This document shows, in pieces, positions 60,023 to 64,000 of a DNA stretch of 64,000 bases. This DNA comes from Erythrobacter sp. Its GTDB lineage: Bacteria; Pseudomonadota; Alphaproteobacteria; Sphingomonadales; Sphingomonadaceae. Below the pieces are notes generated by a model. It was not told the origin of the DNA. It made no database searches and saw only the letters and a program-made list of their open reading frames with translations. The stretch is taken from NCBI GenBank assembly GCA_002695185.1, contig NZOF01000096.1, forward strand, positions 1 to 64,000, in the 5' to 3' direction. The translations under genes were made by a program, and so were the position numbers. Position 1 is the stretch's first letter. The number at the start of each line of letters is the position of its first letter.

Positions 60023-61195
60023 TCATTTCCCCAATCTAGTCGCACGCCAAGCAAGCATTGTAAGAACTGTGGACGATGCGATCAGCATTACGCAGACCCC
60101 TGCCCAACCCAGGTTTCCGTAAACCGATGTGGCGAAGATGCTGCCGATCCCCCCTCCGATAAACATCAGGACGATATATACTGTCGTCAGGCGCGTACGA
60201 AGATCCGGTTCGAGCGAAAGGAATGTCATCCGGCCCGTCACGTCGATGGGTGGGCCTACCAAATTTACGATGACGAGTGGTACGAGCAGTCCCCACAGGC
60301 TACCGCCTAGTGGCCAGAACAGGGCTATACCGAACAACTGGGCGACCGCGAAAATCAGCCGTGCTTTGCGAGGACCGATGGCGTCGGCCCACCTGCCAAG
60401 GCGAGGCGTTGACAAGATGCTGACCGCAGCGATTGCCGCGAGATATCCGACTACATCGGTGCCGTAATTCAAGGGGCCGGTGAGATAGAGGGCAAGGGCG
60501 AGCCAGAGTGCGATAAATTGTGCGAAATTCAGAGCTTGTATAGCTCCGGAAAGTAGGACCTCACGGTGGCGACTGGCCACAGAAAGAACCGACCTCACGA
60601 GACGACCGTAAGGCTCGCCGCCGCGATCTCGCTCGCCGCTTTCCATCAGACGGGGAAGGGCCAGTGTAACCGCCAGCATCAGGCTGGTTGCAATCCAATA
60701 GACCCACCTCCAACCATAATGTTCTGCCACCCAGCCAGCACCAACCCTTGCAATCAGAATGCCGAGAATAACGCCGGCGGTGAGGAGTGCCGTTACCTGG
60801 CCCAGCCTTTCCGGGGCGACCCGTTTGGAAGCATAAGCCGGCAACAGGTAGGGAGCGATTGTGAAGAAACCGAGGAGAGTGGATCCCGCGGTAAAACCGA
60901 CAAACCCTTTCGAGAAAGCCATCAAGGCCAAAGACAGCGTTTGGCCGGCGGTGAAGATTATCGTGAGCCGCCGGTTGGAATACCGATCTCCCAACGGCAG
61001 CAAGAGTAGGATCCCGATGGCCAAAGCGATCTGATTGAGGGCCGGTACGATCCCGATGCGAGCCTCGGTTACCCCAAAGTGTTCGGCCACCTCGCCGATG
61101 ATGGGATGGATATAATAGGCATTGGCAGTCACGACCGCCGCAGCAAACGCGAGCGCGTATTCCTGTTTGCGCGAAAGCCGCGCCAGATCGCTCAT
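60023..61195 (-). CDS. Major facilitator superfamily transporter
   Basis: 390 residues with about 12 transmembrane helices. The MFS loop motif between helices 2 and 3 reads GDRYSNRRLTIIF, and a related one between helices 8 and 9 is GRWADAIGPRKARLIFA. It resembles drug or sugar efflux permeases of the AraJ/YnfM type; the substrate is unknown. The stop touches the tRNA-Arg 3' end, so leftward readthrough would run antisense to the tRNA. Confidence 0.88.
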   Translation of the reverse strand: MSDLARLSRKQEYALAFAAAVVTANAYYIHPIIGEVAEHFGVTEARIGIVPALNQIALAIGILLLLPLGDRYSNRRLTIIFTAGQTLSLALMAFSKGFVGFTAGSTLLGFFTIAPYLLPAYASKRVAPERLGQVTALLTAGVILGILIARVGAGWVAEHYGWRWVYWIATSLMLAVTLALPRLMESGERDRGGEPYGRLVRSVLSVASRHREVLLSGAIQALNFAQFIALWLALALYLTGPLNYGTDVVGYLAAIAAVSILSTPRLGRWADAIGPRKARLIFAVAQLFGIALFWPLGGSLWGLLVPLVIVNLVGPPIDVTGRMTFLSLEPDLRTRLTTVYIVLMFIGGGIGSIFATSVYGNLGWAGVCVMLIASSTVLTMLAWRATRLGK

Positions 61196-61228
61196 CCTAA
61201 AATGCCCAATAGTTCCGCCCGTCTTTCT

Positions 61229-62107
61229 TCAGGGTGTCGGCTTCGAACTCTCACCCAGCTGACTGACTGGAACCGTTTCCTTGAAGGTATGGGTCACGTA
61301 AGGGAAGGGGATTTCTATGCCGGCCTCATCGAGAGCGCCCTTTATAGCTCGAACTACTTTGTCCTTGCTTTCCCAGCCGGCGCGCGGAGCAGCGCCGGCC
61401 CACCAGCGGACGAGGAAATCGACCGAACTGGAATTGAACTCCTGCGCGAAAATATCCACGCCCTTGCTGGCAAGAACATCGTCGACGCCCTCAACCGCCC
61501 GGCGAATAACATCAGCTGCATGATCGAGATTGGTGTCGTAGGATACGCCGACCACCACATCGTGTCGACGCTGTTCGACGTCCGTGAGGATTTCTACCGG
61601 GTTCTTGAATAGAATGGAATTGGGGACGACGGTAAGTTCGCCCGACAGCTTACGTACATGGGTTTCTCGTAAGGTAATATGTTCGACCTTGCCGGTTATG
61701 CCTTCGCATTCGATGACATCACCAATCTGCATTTTCTCCCGCAGCATGATGAGTATGCCGGCAAAGAAATTTTCGAAAATGTCCTGAAACGCGAAGCCGA
61801 TTGCCACGGCTCCGATGCCGAGACCTGCAAGCAGGCTGGCAAACGTAAGGTCGGGCATCACCACGACGGCAGCTATGAAAAGGCCAATAACCCAGATCGT
61901 GAGCTTTACGACCGTATCTACCAGGTTCTTGAGGCTGGTACGGATTTCTGTCCGGCCAACGATCATATCAGAGATGCGAACAGCGAAACGAGCCACGATC
62001 CATGTCAGCAAGACGATGAATAGGGCGATTGCCAGACTGGGCAGGGTTTCCACGAAACCCTTACCCATCGATTGTAACTGATCCCGCAGCGTTCCGATAT
62101 AATTCAC
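61229..62107 (-). CDS. Small-conductance mechanosensitive channel (MscS family)
   Basis: 292 residues from a GTG start with GGAG upstream. There are three transmembrane helices (about 18-40, 65-85, 88-110). The pore-lining helix is glycine/alanine-rich (LLAGLGIGAVAIGFAFQDIF), followed by the beta domain NFFAGILIMLREKMQIGDVI and a cytoplasmic end. It releases osmolytes on hypo-osmotic shock. Confidence 0.9.
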   Translation of the reverse strand: MNYIGTLRDQLQSMGKGFVETLPSLAIALFIVLLTWIVARFAVRISDMIVGRTEIRTSLKNLVDTVVKLTIWVIGLFIAAVVVMPDLTFASLLAGLGIGAVAIGFAFQDIFENFFAGILIMLREKMQIGDVIECEGITGKVEHITLRETHVRKLSGELTVVPNSILFKNPVEILTDVEQRRHDVVVGVSYDTNLDHAADVIRRAVEGVDDVLASKGVDIFAQEFNSSSVDFLVRWWAGAAPRAGWESKDKVVRAIKGALDEAGIEIPFPYVTHTFKETVPVSQLGESSKPTP

Positions 62108-62184
62108 TAAGCAAGCTCCATTGTCTGGGCAACGTCAGCCTGCTGGGTGAGTTCCTAATCGGAAGACCGGATGATCAGTTCGCG

Positions 62185-62757
62185 CTATTTCCGAGCGTGC
62201 TCTTGGCGGGCCAGTTCGTGAAGCCAGTCGGCATGCCGAGGAGCGGTTTTCGTCTCGCTCCATTCTTCCAGCATCATGGGCGCAACCCGCTTCAATTCGG
62301 CATATTGCTCGTCCGTGCCGATATCGGTCGCGAGTTCGACACGATGTCCATTTGGATCGAAGAAATAAATCGACTTGAATATCCCGTGATGTGTGGGACC
62401 CAAGACGTCGATGCCGAGGCTCTCGACATGTTCTTTGGCTGCGTTGAGTTCCTCCTCGCTGCCCACCTTGAACGCGAGATGCTGCACCCATTGAGGGGTA
62501 TTCTCATCGCGTCCCATGTCCTTCTGATTTGGCAGTTCGAAGAACGCGAGGATGTTGCCGTTACCTGCGTCAAGAAAGACATGCATGTAGGGATCGTAGT
62601 CGCCCGTCGACGGGACATGATCTTCGGCAAAGGCAGTGGTATATTCCATGCCCAAGACCTTCCCGTACCATTCGACGGTCTCTTTCGCGTCCTTGCAGCG
62701 GTATGCGGCGTGGTGAACGCCGCCCAGTTTAACGGGATGTGCGGCGGGATTGTTCAT
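62185..62757 (-). CDS. VOC (glyoxalase/bleomycin resistance/dioxygenase) superfamily protein
   Basis: 190 residues; its ATGA overlaps the hpd stop. Metal ligands of a VOC fold seem present: His in [13 protein letters not shown], His in [12 protein letters not shown] and Glu in [11 protein letters not shown]. An extradiol-dioxygenase or isomerase-like role is possible. Coupling to hpd suggests a step in tyrosine or aromatic degradation. Confidence 0.85.
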   Translation of the reverse strand: MNNPAAHPVKLGGVHHAAYRCKDAKETVEWYGKVLGMEYTTAFAEDHVPSTGDYDPYMHVFLDAGNGNILAFFELPNQKDMGRDENTPQWVQHLAFKVGSEEELNAAKEHVESLGIDVLGPTHHGIFKSIYFFDPNGHRVELATDIGTDEQYAELKRVAPMMLEEWSETKTAPRHADWLHELARQEHARK

Positions 62758-63875
62758 TCCGCAGGCTCCGCCTCAACCGTCTCGGCGTCTTCAACACTAA
62801 GGACGCCACGCTTGATCTGGTCACGTTCCATGCTTTCGAACAGAGCCTTGAAGTTTCCTTCACCGAACCCTTCGTCACCCTTGCGCTGAATGAATTCGAA
62901 GAAGACGGGACCAACCTGCGCTTCCGCAAAAATCTGGAGGAGAAGACGGGGGTGTCCGCCCTCGGTGGTTCCGTCGAGAAGAATGCCTCTCATCTTAAGT
63001 TCGTTTTCGTCTTCGCCATGACCCGGCAGACGTTCCGGGAGCATCTCGTAATATGTCTCGGGCGGTGCAGTCATGAAAGGAACACCCAGATCCTTCAGAT
63101 TGTCCCAGGCAGTGACGAGATCATCGCAAATCAGCGCGATATGCTGAATTCCCTCACCATTGAATTCGCGGAGGAACTCTTCGATCTGTCCTTTGCCGCC
63201 TTCTCCCTCTTCGTTGAGTGGAATGCGGATTTTGCCGTCGGGAGCGGTAAGAGCTTTCGAGGTCAGGCCCGTATATTCGCCCTTGATGTCGAAGAAGCGG
63301 ATTTCCCGGAAATTGAACAGGCTTTCGTAATAGTCCGCCCAGTATTTCATACGGCCATTGTAAACATTGTGGGTCAGGTGGTCGATGACATTGAAGCCTG
63401 CACCCTTCGGCCATTTCTCGACGCCATCAAGATATTCGAAATCGATATCGTAAATCGACAGCATGCTTTCGCCTTGCTCTGCATAACGGTCGATCAGATA
63501 GATTATGGCCCCGCCAATTCCTCGGATTGCCGGAATGCGGAGTTCCATAGGGCCATTGTCGACCACGACCGGTTCGGCACCCCGTTCAAGCAACTCGTCA
63601 TAGGCTTTCTTGGCATCGCGGACGCGGAACCCCATACCGCAAGCAGACGGCCCATGTTCCCGCGCAAAATACCAAGCAGCGCTGCGCGGTTCGTAATTGA
63701 TGATGAGGTTGATCCCGCCTTGGCGCCACAGGTGGACGTCCTTGGACCGATGGCTGGCTACATGGATAAAGCCCATCGCCTTGAAAACCGGTTCGATAAC
63801 GCCCTTTTCAGGCGCGCAGAATTCTACGAACTCAAATCCGTCGAGGCCGATCGGGTTTTCAAAAAGGTCGGGCAT
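62754..63875 (-). CDS. hpd: 4-Hydroxyphenylpyruvate dioxygenase
   Basis: 373 residues from ATG 63875 ([16 protein letters not shown]), preceded by AGAGGA; the in-frame ATG at 63893 has no such site. It is a two-domain VOC dioxygenase. Fe(II) ligands: His in [12 protein letters not shown], His in [11 protein letters not shown] and Glu in [20 protein letters not shown]. It makes homogentisate from 4-hydroxyphenylpyruvate in tyrosine breakdown. The C-terminal 15 residues are acidic. First gene of a two-gene unit with the VOC protein. Confidence 0.94.
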   Translation of the reverse strand: MPDLFENPIGLDGFEFVEFCAPEKGVIEPVFKAMGFIHVASHRSKDVHLWRQGGINLIINYEPRSAAWYFAREHGPSACGMGFRVRDAKKAYDELLERGAEPVVVDNGPMELRIPAIRGIGGAIIYLIDRYAEQGESMLSIYDIDFEYLDGVEKWPKGAGFNVIDHLTHNVYNGRMKYWADYYESLFNFREIRFFDIKGEYTGLTSKALTAPDGKIRIPLNEEGEGGKGQIEEFLREFNGEGIQHIALICDDLVTAWDNLKDLGVPFMTAPPETYYEMLPERLPGHGEDENELKMRGILLDGTTEGGHPRLLLQIFAEAQVGPVFFEFIQRKGDEGFGEGNFKALFESMERDQIKRGVLSVEDAETVEAEPAE

Positions 63876-63899
63876 TGGATATCCTCTGTCCATTAATTA

Positions 63900-63913
63900 G
63901 TTTCAATAGAAAC
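63900..63913. promoter_or_regulatory. Inverted repeat in the hpd upstream region
   Basis: GTTTC-AATA-GAAAC is a perfect palindrome 25 bases before the hpd start, where a regulator of tyrosine catabolism (MarR- or Lrp-type) might bind. The rest of 63914-64000 is non-coding with no recognisable gene before the window ends. Confidence 0.4.
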
Positions 63914-64000
63914 CAAATACGCTTAGAGTGCGCTTATGTCAAGAATCCAACCCATAATGGTCGGATCATGTTCCTCGCCTGAAGTTCAACTGATCTAGCC

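Noticed and set aside
62739..63896. 385-codon forward frame opposite hpd
   Set aside because: Antisense shadow of a confident dioxygenase gene.
1..64000. CRISPR arrays, insertion sequences, prophage or toxin-antitoxin loci
   Set aside because: No regularly spaced repeats, transposase, phage or toxin-antitoxin genes were seen.

Overview
The window looks like a chromosomal core segment from an alphaproteobacterium of the order Sphingomonadales, most likely Erythrobacteraceae. This is inferred from protein resemblance and synteny, because no database search was possible. Supporting signs are RNase E and RNase J together, a GTTC-N7-GTTC SOS box in front of lexA, the run nuoA-N / birA / coaX / rnj / DUF1467, a CTTG-N17-CYTATNT heat-shock promoter with a ROSE-type leader on an hsp20 gene, and the grxC / nitrilase / DUF1178 cluster. 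I see no prophage, insertion sequence, CRISPR array or integrase.

Layout. 1-5.9 kb: start of rne (leftward), then amidase, PBP1A, RF2 and a predicted lipoprotein methyltransferase. 6-14.5 kb: small metabolic and envelope genes, namely a nitronate-monooxygenase-like enzyme with a cysteine-rich tail, a short PAS-PAS chemoreceptor, a 2-hydroxyacid dehydrogenase, an SH3 protein, thiolase, coniferyl-aldehyde-type dehydrogenase and a YbjN protein. 14.7-34.4 kb: the complete respiratory complex I operon, followed by birA, coaX, rnj and DUF1467. 34.4-39.9 kb: a large membrane coiled-coil protein, a nucleotidyltransferase-like membrane protein and a histidine kinase without its phospho-acceptor histidine. 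39.9-54.2 kb: gltX-gltA, comEC, lexA, moaC, trpC-D-G, two extra genes, trpE and ppiD. 54.4-58.2 kb: tpiA, secG, pyrG, a structured non-coding stretch and hsp20. 58.3-64 kb: grxC, nitrilase-like protein, DUF1178, tRNA-Arg, an MFS transporter, an MscS channel, a VOC protein and 4-hydroxyphenylpyruvate dioxygenase.

The most unusual region is the complex I operon. Its 14 nuo genes are intact, but three non-standard genes sit inside it: a lipoprotein between nuoC and nuoD, a 47-residue hydrophobic microprotein between nuoE and nuoF (both joined to their neighbours by 1-4 base stop/start overlaps), and a secreted repeat protein in an AT-richer insert between nuoF and nuoG. NuoC also carries a 100-residue acidic-then-lysine-rich tail. 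I cannot assign functions to these additions. The overlaps make the lipoprotein and the microprotein candidates for complex I accessory or assembly factors, while the third looks like a later insertion.

The clearest regulatory systems are the hsp20 unit (heat-shock promoter, RNA-thermometer hairpin over the ribosome site, intrinsic terminator) and the self-regulated lexA promoter.
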